NCBI RefSeq assembly: GCF_030269925.1
Contig: NC_085121.1
Coordinates: forward strand, 947,501 to 1,011,500
Origin: Bombyx mori
Lineage: Eukaryota; Arthropoda; Insecta; Lepidoptera; Bombycidae
Length of the DNA: 64,000 nucleotides
Direction of reading: 5' to 3'
A program made the position numbers and the translations under genes. Every line of letters begins with the position of its first letter. Position 1 is the stretch's first letter. Below the pieces are notes generated by a model. It was not told where the DNA came from, did not search any database, and was given only the letters and a program-made list of their open reading frames with translations. This document shows, in pieces, positions 33,182 through 45,089 of the stretch.

Positions 33182-34735
33182 TTCTTTTTCAATATTTTTT
33201 TATTTCATGCGCAGACTCGCCGCGCAAGACATGATTGTAATTGCCATTATTCAAAAAGAAAATTCTACTATTCCACTTCATTCTTCTACCCTACAATTTA
33301 ATAAAATTCATAATTTCGTAGTCTCAAGTTGGTCACAAAAAAATGAATTTTGGGTTCGGATTCGTTACGCAGTGTACTTCGTTCATCTTGGAAGTTGTTC
33401 GCGAACACGTATACGGTTAGTAATTTACGCTTTTCCTACCTTGCGCTATCTGTTTACAAGATTTTAGCTCATACTACGTACCTAATTACTACCCTAACAC
33501 AGATACACATTTAAGTGTATTCCTCCTCCTTGCATCGTATTCGTCAATGCTGAGAGAGTACCCTTCTGTATAATCACTTTCTCATGCACGATCTTTCTCC
33601 ATCTGTTTTTAAATTCCCTTCATTTCAAAACAAGAAAAAAAACTATTTGTTGTTGTATATTCCCACCTTTTATCGAAAAATCCAAAATTACTTACATGAC
33701 AATGAATTTTATTTCATACGTGTCATTTCACTTTCTGTACTCAAACTTGGCTTTTTTTAGAAAAGGATTAAACTTATCGGTTAGTTCCCTTTGCCTGCTT
33801 TTACCCTAACAAAAAAAACTTTATTGGTTTTATTTATTACCTTTGAACATGCTAAAGGAACTTAGTTCATAACTCCAGTTTTTTGTACATTCGAGCTTAA
33901 AACTAATTCACTTCAACTAATTTCAGCTTAAAAGTACTACTAAATGCTGAACAATTCTGAGAAGCCACATCCAGCAAATAAAATAATTCCCCCAATATAT
34001 ATCGCTCCCTGCGTTCCCGCCAAAAATCACTAATCCCTACGCTTTTCTATGCAATGCGCTCACATGATGGCGATGATTTTCCAAGCCCAACGATGCCAGG
34101 CATAGATAGATTACCCATATCTTAGTATTCGAGATGCCAGGTGTAGGTATTATAATTGCAGTAAATTTACTGTTATTTTTTTGCTATCACCGTCTACTGT
34201 ATTGCAAAAATAGTGTATTAAAATATTTATGAATTTCAGGCTTAAAAACTTTTAGACAAAAAGCAGTGTAGGCATGTGAATATATGCAGAGGGAAATCCC
34301 CGCGAAACAGTTTCTTTCAATTGAATTAATGGTATCTTCTGTACTTTCATGGGCACTAAAGATTTATAGACAATTATTATTCTACAAAACATAATTTAAC
34401 AAAAAGTAAATCAATTGGTACTTATTTTCCTTTAGATTTGTTTTAAAAAATTGCGGTAGCACTGTGAGATTCTTATCTTTACGTAACTTCCTTACACATT
34501 TCGGTCGTATTAATTCAAGGTTATTCAGCTAAACAAATAATCGGTTGGAGAAAGTGATAATGAAGGATTCCCTACACCTAAAAGAAAAATAAATTATAAA
34601 CAATCCCGCGATAAGTTACGGCATAAAAATTTCAAAGTGTGTGTGACATGATTAATATCCATAAGGGGATTAATGTGTCTCTAGCGACACATCGATGATT
34701 GCTAACATGTGGGCATTGAAACGCCACAGTGAATT
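33182..34735. promoter_or_regulatory. 5' flank of Raf
   Basis: Non-coding region upstream of the Raf ATG at 33181, expected to hold the promoter and 5' UTR. No TATA box or motif stands out. An open plus-strand frame at 33012-33467 is antisense to exon 1 and not credible. A GCGTTCCCGCC block near 34012 belongs to the unclassified repeat family. Confidence 0.35.
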
Positions 34736-34739
34736 GCAC

Positions 34740-35035
34740 AAACGTATCAAGGCATTTCGGATCCTCCCGATCCACTATCGGCGCTTTTAGGTACCTCAAG
34801 CACCGGTCAATGTGCTCGTCGAACTCGTCGCTTGCGACTAAGGGCTCGGCAAATTAACCCTCAGACACACACATTCCACTGAGTTTCTCTCCGGATCTTC
34901 TCAGAGAGTCGCGTTTCCGATCCGGTGGTAGATTCTGCGAAACCATGTTCTTGCCAGAGCTAGTGTTAGCAACTTCGTCAGGTTAGAGCCCCGTAAGCTC
35001 ACCTACTCGCCCGGTGTTGAACTGGCATAACCCCT
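34740..35035 (+). repeat. Jockey-like LINE 3' UTR fragment
   Basis: Plus-oriented copy of the 29690 family tail (GGATCCTCCCGATCCACTAT at one end, GTAAGCTCACCTACTCG at the other). Confidence 0.6.
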
Positions 35036-35678
35036 CAAGCATAGGCAGGAAAACAACACAAACGTATTTTTAAAAGTCAAACTTCGGAACTGCGGAAATA
35101 AAGTTAGCAACTTTTGTGACAGCTTGGAAGTTAGAGTATCTAGTGGGGTCATAGATTATCTAATTGAGATTTGCTGCAAACATTTTATGGTTCTGAGATT
35201 GCAAATAATGAAACTCAAAGCAGATCATTATAAATCAAACCCAGAAAATTATAATTTGCATAATTACTGGTGGTAGGTAGGATGTCTTAGATTTTGTTGT
35301 ATTTCAACAAATATTGTAAATTTTTATAGCTTATGATCAAAATGGTTACAATACAGATCATATTTAAAGTAAACCATCAACACTGGTAGATCCTGTATTA
35401 AATGAAGTTTACCTTAAGATCATTGAAGTTACACTTTAAACAAGTTATATTGGTGGAATACTATACATAGAGCACAAAGGAATGTATGTATTTTATGATT
35501 CTTTGAAAGGAAAGAATCATTTATCTATATTTTAAATAAAAATGACTTCAAGGCGAAATAAAAATTTAAACTAAAATAGTGTGCATTAAAAAGTGTATTG
35601 GTACTTTCACTTGTTGTTGTGGTAACAGTACAGAATCTTAAAATAAGTATTCTTATATAACTAAAGCCTTATATAAAA

Positions 35679-36977
35679 TTATAACATATCGAAGTCATCT
35701 CTCTGTAAAAGAAAAAAAAAGAAATATTAGTTTAAGTTTCTTCCGTTTTATCTATGCAAACACATCCATGTCTTTGTTAATGACAATGTTATAAATAATT
35801 GATCCCTATATAATGTTTTCATTTTTTTTTAATTTCATATCAAAACCAGTGTGACATTATGCTGTGGACAAGTTCTAAAATTTATTTAATGCATTACTGC
35901 TTTCCATTTAACAAAAGTTGTTTTTCACAACTATTCTAAACCTCTACGCAGAGCTTTTTCACAATTATATTATCAATATGTAAGTAAACTTAGAAATATG
36001 AATAAACATTAAAAAGTTTAATGAATGTGTATTGTGTATACTAACCATTTCATTATATTCCAGAACATGTTTTCTTATTGCTGAACCATCAACCCATGTA
36101 ACAAAGTCCTCCAGTGATCTGTTGACAAGGAATGCAGGATCCTTCACTACTTCAGGTCCCACTCTTACATGTCCTTGTTCAATAAACTTTGTGGCTTCTT
36201 TAATAGTTTCTGACATTTTATCTGTGCATTTATAAACATCAATAATTATAAATGACATTTATTAATAAAAATGCAAATTCCAAGAAATATGTTATTGTAA
36301 TGTTTATTGAAACAAGTGATACTCACTTCGAACCATCAACACAGGCAGCCTTCGCCTACAGAAAGAACTGGCAGAGACATTAGTGGCCAAGGCAAGATCC
36401 CATCTTGTCGGTATCAATCCAATTTGGTAAAGTTTTTCCAAAAGTTGAGCACTTGACTCTGTCCTGAATTCATTATTTGGATCGAGGTCTTTTATCTTGT
36501 TTGCGAGCTCTCTGATATCACGAGACAATTTGTTATACCTAACAATTCACACAATAATAGTTTTAGATTTATTATTAATTGTATTTTACATCAATTAATG
36601 GACAGTTTATATCTAAAGCGGCCAAATTCCCGCTTTCTGTGGAACCCTCCTGTAGAACCAGTTGTAAATTTAGGATACTAAAGTAAAATATTTGACTCAA
36701 ATACGACTTCAGTGTGCTGAATTTAGAATTTAGGCATAACGACCGATATTCCCTATTAACAAAGTCTCAGACATTTCATTTAAATAAAACTGGCTGTCTC
36801 ATAATATAATACATAGCTCATAATTGCAAAATTGCCTTACTTTGTGTAATCCTCACGCTTTTGTATACAAAACTTTTTCATAACCTTCACTTCACTAATA
36901 TTGTTATCCAACTTCCATGATATAAAGTCTACTTTCTTTAGCAGTTTCCCTTCATGAAATTTAAGTTTTCTGACCAT
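35679..36977 (-). CDS. IMP3: U3 small nucleolar ribonucleoprotein IMP3
   Basis: Four exons, 36977-36841, 36538-36327, 36221-36046 and 35702-35679, join in frame to 182 residues; human IMP3 has 184. The protein opens [18 protein letters not shown] and contains [32 protein letters not shown] and an S4-type RNA-binding segment ([20 protein letters not shown], then DFVTWVDGS). It ends RDDFDML, close to the family C-terminus. IMP3 joins IMP4 and MPP10 in the small-subunit processome and promotes pairing of U3 snoRNA with pre-rRNA in the nucleolus. The tiny last exon (7 codons plus stop) was found by its acceptor (TTTTACAG) and by family conservation. Confidence 0.95.
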
Positions 36978-37083
36978 TTTGGGAACACCGAGCACAAGGA
37001 TATAGGTTATGTAGTGTTTCTGCTTATATAAAAAATAATAATAAAATAAAAAATGTAACAGAACATTGATTATAAAGTCGTTT
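36978..37083. promoter_or_regulatory. Short 5' flank of IMP3
   Basis: Only 107 bp separate the IMP3 start codon from the 8-bp duplication of the transposon at 37092, so the element sits in or next to the IMP3 promoter. Confidence 0.4.
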
Positions 37084-37091
37084 GTCAAAAC

Positions 37092-38424
37092 CAATGAAGT
37101 AGGAAACCTATGGAAATGAAACGTCAACCAAAATTTCGTGCCCCTGTGACGTCATCTGGCCACAAAACATGGCGGCTTTAGTGCTGTACAAAAGATTTCA
37201 ATGTTATCAGGTTTTATCGATAAACGTTCTTGGCTCATTTTATTTTAAATATTGTTGAGTATTATTTATTTGTAGAATTTATACTTTAATGGGAAGTAAG
37301 TAGGTATATTGTTATGTGCAAATATGATATGATTTAGATGGGTGAAATCTAAGACAAGTTCGTCCTTCGAATTTGCCAAGTAAACGATATGATGATTTTT
37401 AAAAGTTGCTACATTGATTTTATAAAGTTGTCGTTTGTCGCAAAACATAAAGATATGGCGTAGTTCAAAGCCATCAGCCCATTTCTAGCATGCTAAATGT
37501 TATCGTATTTTGAGTTGTGTTTTTCTTAGGCTATAACAATCTATTTTAATTGTTTTGCTGACTCTAAAGTCCGTAACATACTACCGCAGCGCACCCCAAG
37601 GAAGGTGCGCCGCACCATTTGAATCACTTTCGCTTGAGAGTGATTCAAATTTTAAACTTATCAAGGGACCGCGTGAAAAAAAAAACACCTACAGAACATT
37701 TATTCATTAATTACAAACGTCATTCCTTGTGACTTCCTCTCTAGAATCACTTAATTATGAAATATTTAACAAATTTACAATAGTGTTTTCCTCACTGCGG
37801 AATAAAACTATTTTATTTAAATAGTTCCGAAGAGATTTTGTCGGTAGCCTTTTTCCCGAAATATCTAAACAGAATGTCTAAATATGTTTTGATGACATAT
37901 TTTAAAGTGGTATTTATGATTAGTGTCATGATCAATAGATTCCGACCGAAAAATGGATTTTTCGGATGAGGGCTCCATAATGAATTTAAATACATATAGA
38001 TAATAGTTTTAGGGCATCGACTTTCTTGAGATCCTATAAAATACGTTTTAATTATTATTTTTGTATGTTTTAAGCATGATAAATTATGAAATTTTATATA
38101 ATCAATCATATTAAATCGATATCAAAGTCAATAAATAATGTACAACCCAAAACAGACGGCCGAACTGACGTGACAATGACATTTGGCGCGCTAAACATGG
38201 CGGATTTTCGGCCTCATTAGACGGAGACGGAGATATTTACGTATATTCATGTTTCATTTTATGTACGCACTGAAATACTGTTATATTGTTTTCCTGCGAG
38301 TTAAAGTGCTGAGTAAGAACGAGATAGATATATGTTTATGTATGTGCCTTCAAAATGGGTGCTATTTATATAAGCAATTGTACGTATAGAACAATATGTC
38401 GTGTCCCTACTATATAGGTCTATG
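37092..38424. mobile_element. 1.3 kb non-autonomous transposon with 8-bp target duplication, copy 1
   Basis: Begins CAATGAAGTAGGAAACC and ends ATATAGGTCTATG, flanked by GTCAAAAC at 37084-37091 and 38425-38432. It matches copy 2 (39419-45439) along its whole length apart from small indels. No transposase ORF. Ends of the form CA...TG plus an 8-bp duplication fit the P or hAT superfamilies. The TIRs are weak (CACTGAAGTAGGAAACC against CATAGACCTATATAGTA). It contains the unoccupied CATG site (38075-38078) where the LTR element sits in copy 2. Confidence 0.8.
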
Positions 38425-38432
38425 GTCAAAAC

Positions 38433-38945
38433 TGAGTGGTTCTACGCGCTGGAAAGGCGAAGGTATCAGACCATACTCGCCATCTTTTAAATTTTTTGTT
38501 AAATAAAATATACAAGAGTGGAGAATTATATTATTATGTATGAAATGAAGCGAGTTTATTTATTTGGGACTATAATGAATTGTGATGAAATGAAATGAAA
38601 CGAGATAAGATGGGATCAAATATGCTCTCAGTAAAATTGTTTTTAAGTGAAGAAACACTAAATTAAAATAAATATTTTTGTTTTTCTCTAAGCTATTTAA
38701 GCTCTCTTTTTCTCTAAGCTGTTTAAATAAACAGCTTAGAGATTTCGCGAAACAAGCCCAGGATATGAAGATATTATGTGTTTTATAAAACTATAGGTAC
38801 GAATTACCTGGCCTAGTTTTGTCGCAAAGTACTCATGTGATCGAAACACCGGAGAGGGCTGTTACGATAATCGCTTAAAACCAGGTAGACAGATAAATTT
38901 TATTCACAACAAGTCTGATCGTGTCTTCATTCTATTTTTCTTTCT
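38433..38945. other. Spacer with a repeat fragment and a hairpin
   Basis: About 38580-38665 resembles the unclassified repeat at 25375. A near-perfect hairpin TCTCTAAGCTGTTTA / TAAACAGCTTAGAGA lies at about 38711-38743. No gene. Confidence 0.4.
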
Positions 38946-38949
38946 GAGA

Positions 38950-39290
38950 TTTCCTACCTTTCACTGGGAAGATCCGGTGAGAAACTCAGTGAGCTGTGTT
39001 TGTGGGTTAATTTACTCGCCAAACCCTTCGACGTGAGCGACGGGTTCGACGAGAACGGCTACCGGTGCTTAAGGTACCTAAAAGCACCGTTAGTGGATCG
39101 GGAGGATCAGAAATTACGGGTTTTGAGACGACGTCGACTGTTTAATATTCAGTCTGGAAGATCGGGTATTAGTTACCGGCGGCTATTGTGAAAGGGCTTC
39201 CGCTGGCTAACCAGCAAAAACGTAGTTGGAGGGCTTGGGGGATGTCTATGTGGACGCGGGCCACGTGAGCAAACACCACACCCGGAGATG
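38950..39290 (-). repeat. Jockey-like LINE 3' fragment
   Basis: Minus-oriented member of the 29690 family with GAAGATCCGGTGAGAAACTC and GTGGATCGGGAGGATC blocks, and a decayed piece of the terminal ORF. Confidence 0.6.
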
Positions 39291-40433
39291 TAATAACGGA
39301 TCGGTTTTTTAAAGTGTCACCTTGCTCCAAAGGTAGATTACACTCCACTTACAAATCATGGGGTGAAGCCTGCCGAGAAAAAAAACGTCGCTCGGTCGCG
39401 GGCTTTATGTGTCATCACCACTGAAGTAGGAAACCTATGGAAATGAAACGTCAACAAAAAATTCGTGCCACTGTGACGTCATCTGGCCACAAAACATGGG
39501 GGTTTTAGTGCTGACCAGAAGATTTTAATGTTAGTAGGTTCTATCGATAAACGTTCTCGGCTTATTTTATTTTAAATATTGTTGAGTATGAATGTATTTG
39601 TAGAATTTATACTTTAATAGGAAGTAAGTATATTGTTATGTGCAAAGATGATGTGATTTAGATATTATGTGAAATCTAAGACGAGTTCGTGCTTAAAATT
39701 TTCCAAGTGACAATTTTTTAAATTTGCTACACTGATTTTATAAAGTTGTCGTTTGCCGCAAAACATAAAGATATGGCATAGTACAGTGCCATCAGCCCAT
39801 TTCTAGCATGCTGAATGTTAACGTATTTTGAGTACGTGTTTTTCTTAGACTATTACAATCTATTTTAATTGTTTTGCTGACCTAAAGTCCGTACCACACT
39901 ACCGCAGTGCACCTCAAGGAAGGTGCACCGCACTACCGTACCGCACGCAAATTTTAAACTTAACAAGGGACCGCCTGATAAAAAAAAAAACACCTACAGA
40001 ACATTTATTCGTTAATGAAATTACAAACGTCATTCCTTGTGTTCCTCTCTAAAATCACTTAATTAATAAATATTTAACGAATTTACAATAGTGTTTTACT
40101 CACTGCGGAATAAAACTATTTTATTTAAATAGTTCCGAAGAGATTTTGTCGATAGCCTTTTTCCCGAAATATCTAAACAGAATGTCTAAATATGTTTTGA
40201 TGACATAATATTTTAAAGAGGTATATATGATTAGTGTCATGATGAATAGATTCCGACCGAAAAATGGTATCCGATATTTCGGATTCAAATATATTATTAA
40301 GTGTATAATCCATGTTTCGGATGAGGGCTCCATAATGAATTTAAATATATATAGATAATAGTTTTGGGGCATCGACCTTCTTGAGATCCTATAAAATATG
40401 TTTTAATTATTATTTATGTACGTTTTAAGCATG

Positions 40434-40905
40434 TGTTACCGAGCAACACTTCCGGCCTCACATAATAAATTATTTACGAACTTAGGAAATATATAGAACT
40501 TATTATTGTCTTATAATATAATTAGTAATTTCATAATCAAGTAAATAGTTCATTCATATTTCTTTATACTTATAATATTTTATTGGCGCCTTCAGCTTGA
40601 CAGCTTCCGGCGCAATAAACCTTACGGCGCAATAGGCATTAATGTTATTTATGTTACATAATTCGATATTATTAAATAATAATTGTACGTAAATAATCGG
40701 CAGAATAATTAAGATGAACAATGTTTAATATTACCTACTAAGTTTGTATTAAAATAGGTCAAGATGATTGTATAAATACCGGCGGTTAGCATATCTCTGT
40801 TACATTCGTATTCTACCCACCGTAACGTGTACAAAAGAGAATATATTATTTCGTGTGGATGTAAATTGTCTCAATTGTCGCCACCACCCTGAGGATCCGT
40901 TTATA
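40434..40905 (+). repeat. 5' LTR
   Basis: 472 bp, AT-rich, with a TATAAAT promoter box about 130 bp before its end. Same length and, by eye, same sequence as the 3' LTR, meaning very recent insertion. Confidence 0.9.
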
Positions 40906-40921
40906 CTTCAGAAGCGGGATT

Positions 40922-41525
40922 ATGCCAGGCCCATACATTGACGGATTTGAGACCGCTGAGAAACACAGGCGATACAAAATGCGACGTGTCACCCAAACCG
41001 ATGCGGAGGTTATTACAACGTTCCGGCCGGATGGAAAATCTAGCAACGTCAAGGGATGGCTGCACAAGATCGACCAGTTGGAACACGTAAATGGATGGGA
41101 CAACAAAGACCGCCAGTTCATCATGCAGATATGTCTTCGTGGGTCGGCTAGAGATTGTGCGATACACCACCGCAGCTATACTACACATCCGCGACTGGCT
41201 ACCACATGGAGAAGAGAAGGTGCTGTTGCTCCAGTTGCGAGAGGGACCGACTTTCAACCAAAAAAATGTTACGCCTGCCGAAGAGAAGATGAAACAAACA
41301 ACTGCAAAGAGCCGCGCTGTGAAGTGTGCCATCGCCCGGGACACACGTCGGCCAGCTGATGGTATGCGGCCAGCTCTTCACACCCAAAAGTGAGTAATGA
41401 CTTATTTACAACATACAACATATAAGTATATTTGTACAAAATGCAGTGGTTATTAATGGCTGTAGTCTCATTGCATACATAGATACGGGCAGCAAATTAA
41501 AGTGTGGCATATGCTGATAAGTTAA
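40922..41525 (+). pseudogene. LTR element gag with zinc knuckle, and protease remnant
   Basis: The frame at 40922 opens MPGPYIDGFETAEKHRR and contains SNVKGWLHKIDQLEHVNGW, a gag-like segment. The zinc-knuckle region KCYACRREDETNNC, then CEVCHRPGHTSAS, stops where the last cysteine is expected. Further on, INGCSLIAYIDTGS (about 41450-41492) is a retroviral-type aspartic protease motif, followed soon by a stop. No RT, RNase H or integrase is seen. Broken and non-functional. Confidence 0.75.
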
Positions 41526-42153
41526 AAATTAAAGATTGAGCATTCCGTGGTTACAATGAGAGGTTTTGGAGGCGCATACTCGTCGACCTCTTTAGGAACT
41601 TCCCCCATGAATGTTCATATAGACAACATTATTGTGGCTTTGTGGAAATAACGAATTACGACATCGCTGATATAGATTTAATCATCTGAGAATCAATGAT
41701 AAATCAACCTAATATCAATATCACAAAATTCTGTTACATTCGTGGGTAGTAGTGATACTTTTATTAGTACTCTTAGTGAAATGAGATTACATGACAGACT
41801 TGTTAGGACACAGCTGTATAATACCACAGTAAAGTGCTGCTTTGGTACAAGTTTATCTCAATATTAACACTAATGAAACATTTCTTGTTAATTCTGTATA
41901 TTTTGAGCTGGGCTGTATGTCCTATGTAATTTTGGGTGGAATTGTAAGGTCGAAAGATTGCTTTTTAAAAATAATTAATATCTGAAACAAAATCATTGAA
42001 TGGAAACATAATTGATTCATAAGCGCGCGTGGAAATTATTACTAATAAAAATGAGTCTACAAAGTAGTATGAATATCTACTGACTCAGAATTGTAAGTAT
42101 CTGAAAAAACCAAATCAAACTAAATCAGGATAGAGGCTGCATAAGTTATAAAT
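41526..42153. other. Decayed internal region of the LTR element
   Basis: AT-rich sequence with stops in all frames between the protease remnant and the minisatellite. Probably scrambled pol or unrelated filler. Confidence 0.4.
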
Positions 42154-44480
42154 AAAATCTGTGTGATGTACAACAACTAAAATCTGTGTGATGTACAACA
42201 ACTAAAATCTGTGTGATGTACAACAACTAAAATCTGTGTGATGTACAACAACTAAAATCTGTGTGATGTACAACAACTAAAATCTGTTTGATGTACAACA
42301 ACTAAAATCTGTGTGATGTACAACAACTAAAATCTGTGTGATGTACAGCAACTAAAATCTGTGTGACGTACAGCAACTAAAATCTGTGTGACGTACAGCA
42401 ACTAAAATCTGTGTGACGTACAACAACTAAAATCTGTGTGACGTACAACAACTAAAATCTGTGTGACGTACAACAACTAAAATCTGTGTGACGTACAACA
42501 ACTAAAATCTGTGTGACGTACAACAACTAAAATCTGTGTGACGTACAACAACTAAAATCTGTGTGACGTACAACAACTAAAATCTGTGTGACGTACAACA
42601 ACTAAAATCTGTGTGACGTACAACAACTAAAATCTGTGTGACGTACAACAACTAAAATCTGTGTGACGTACAACAACTAAAATCTGTGTGACGTACAACA
42701 ACTAAAATCTGTGTGACGTACAACAACTAAAATCTGTGTGACGTACAACAACTAAAATCTGTGTGACGTACAACAACTAAAATCTGTGTGACGTACAACA
42801 ACTAAAATCTGTGTGACGTACAACAACTAAAATCTGTGTGACGTACAACAACTAAAATCTGTGTGACGTACAACAACTAAAATCTGTGTGACGTACAACA
42901 ACTAAAATCTGTGTGACGTACAACAACTAAAATCTGTGTGACGTACAACAACTAAAATCTGTGTGACGTACAACAACTAAAATCTGTGTGACGTACAACA
43001 ACTAAAATCTGTGTGACGTACAACAACTAAAATCTGTGTGACGTACAACAACTAAAATCTGTGTGACGTACAACAACTAAAATCTGTGTGACGTACAACA
43101 ACTAAAATCTGTGTGACGTACAACAACTAAAATCTGTGTGACGTACAACAACTAAAATCTGTGTGACGTACAACAACTAAAATCTGTTTGATGTACAACA
43201 ACTAAAATCTGTGTGATGTACAACAACTAAAATCTGTGTGATGTACAGCAACTAAAATCTGTGTGACGTACAGCAACTAAAATCTGTGTGACGTACAGCA
43301 ACTAAAATCTGTGTGACGTACAACAACTAAAATCTGTGTGACGTACAACAACTAAAATCTGTGTGACGTACAACAACTAAAATCTGTGTGACGTACAACA
43401 ACTAAAATCTGTGTGACGTACAACAACTAAAATCTGTGTGACGTACAACAACTAAAATCTGTGTGACGTACAACAACTAAAATCTGTGTGACGTACAACA
43501 ACTAAAATCTGTGTGACGTACAACAACTAAAATCTGTGTGACGTACAACAACTAAAATCTGTGTGACGTACAACAACTAAAATCTGTGTGACGTACAACA
43601 ACTAAAATCTGTGTGACGTACAACAACTAAAATCTGTGTGACGTACAACAACTAAAATCTGTGTGACGTACAACAACTAAAATCTGTGTGACGTACAACA
43701 ACTAAAATCTGTGTGACGTACAACAACTAAAATCTGTGTGACGTACAACAACTAAAATCTGCGTGACGTACAACAACTAAAAGCTGCGTGACGTACAACA
43801 ACTAAAAGCTGCGTGATGTACAACAACTAAAAGCTGCGTGATGTACAACAACTAAAAGCTGCGTGATGTACAACAACTAAAAGCTGCGTGATGTACAACA
43901 ACTAAAAGCTGCGTGATGTACAACTAAAAGCTGCGTGATGTACAACAACTAAAAGCTGCGTGATGTACAACAACTAAAAGCTGCGTGATGTACAACAACT
44001 AAAAGCTGCGTGATGTACAACAACTAAAAGCTGCGTGATGTACAACAACTAAAAGCTGCGTGATGTACAACAACTAAAAGCTGCGTGATGTACAACAAAT
44101 AAAAGCTGCGTGATGTACAACAAATAAAAGCTGCGTGATGTACAACAAATAAAAGCTGCGTGATGTACAACAAATAAAAGCTGCGTGATGTACAACAACT
44201 AAAAGCTGCGTGATGTACAACAAATGTGTGTGTGTGATGTACAACAAATGTGTGTGTGATGTACAACAAATGTGTGTGTGTGATGTACAACAAATGTGTG
44301 TGTGTGATGTACAACAAATGTGTGTGTGTGATGTACAACAAATGTGTGTGTGTGATGTACAACAAATGTGTGTGATGTACAACAAATGTGTGTGTGTGAT
44401 GTACAACAAATGTGTGTGTGTGATGTACAACAAATGTGTGTGTGTGATGTACAACAAATGTGTGTGTGTGATGCACAACT
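42154..44480. repeat. 25-bp minisatellite inside the LTR element
   Basis: About 93 tandem units of AAAATCTGTGTGACGTACAA plus CAACT. Variants come in zones: GATGTAC near the start, GACGTAC through the middle, AAAAGCTGCGTGATG from about 43785, CAACAAAT from about 44090, and a 23-bp GTGTGTGTGATG form from about 44221. A variant run starting AATCTGTTTG at 42281 recurs at 43181, exactly 900 bp (36 units) away, so a block was duplicated. Long open frames across it are artefacts of periodicity. Confidence 0.97.
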
Positions 44481-44617
44481 AAGTCGTATGAATTAGATAA
44501 TACAAGATGTAATTACTGCTTAAACATGTCAATTTCAGTTGCCAAACACCAGCAACAGACGAGGCGCCAATTGCAGCGCTGGTCGCCGTGGGACACGGCA
44601 TACACAGGATGGCCGAA

Positions 44618-45089
44618 TGTTACCGAGCAACACTTCCGGCCTCACATAATAAATTATTTACGAACTTAGGAAATATATAGAACTTATTATTGTCTTATAA
44701 TATAATTAGTAATTTCATAATCAAGTAAATAGTTCATTCATATTTCTTTATACTTATAATATTTTATTGGCGCCTTCAGCTTGACAGCTTCCGGCGCAAT
44801 AAACCTTACGGCGCAATAGGCATTAATGTTATTTATGTTACATAATTCGATATTATTAAATAATAATTGTACGTAAATAATCGGCAGAATAATTAAGATG
44901 AACAATGTTTAATATTACCTACTAAGTTTGTATTAAAATAGGTCAAGATGATTGTATAAATACCGGCGGTTAGCATATCTCTGTTACATTCGTATTCTAC
45001 CCACCGTAACGTGTACAAAAGAGAATATATTATTTCGTGTGGATGTAAATTGTCTCAATTGTCGCCACCACCCTGAGGATCCGTTTATA
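44618..45089 (+). repeat. 3' LTR
   Basis: Starts TGTTACC right after the internal 3' end (GGATGGCCGAA). Matches the 5' LTR without a difference that I can find. Confidence 0.9.

Larger units (their letters stand above)
40434..45089 (+). mobile_element. Young non-autonomous LTR retrotransposon (gypsy-like)
   Basis: Two 472-bp LTRs (40434-40905 and 44618-45089) read identical by eye, each starting TGTTACCGAGCAAC and ending GGATCCGTTTATA. The flanking duplication is CATG (40430-40433 and 45090-45093). The internal part holds a broken gag/protease region and a 25-bp minisatellite in place of RT, RNase H and integrase. A TATAAAT box lies near 40774 in the LTR. A 4-bp duplication and a gag zinc knuckle suggest the Ty3/gypsy group. 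It must have been moved by proteins supplied in trans. Confidence 0.9.

Noticed and set aside
33012..33467. 151-residue plus-strand frame
   Set aside because: It overlaps Raf exon 1 antisense and continues into AT-rich flank. No family features.
42154..44480. Could the regular array be a CRISPR locus?
   Set aside because: Units are directly adjacent with no unique spacers, in an animal genome and inside an LTR element. It is a minisatellite.
44024..44482. Long open frames on both strands of repeated His-Thr or Cys-Val units
   Set aside because: They follow from the 23-25 bp periodicity of the minisatellite and have no start context, complexity or homology signal.
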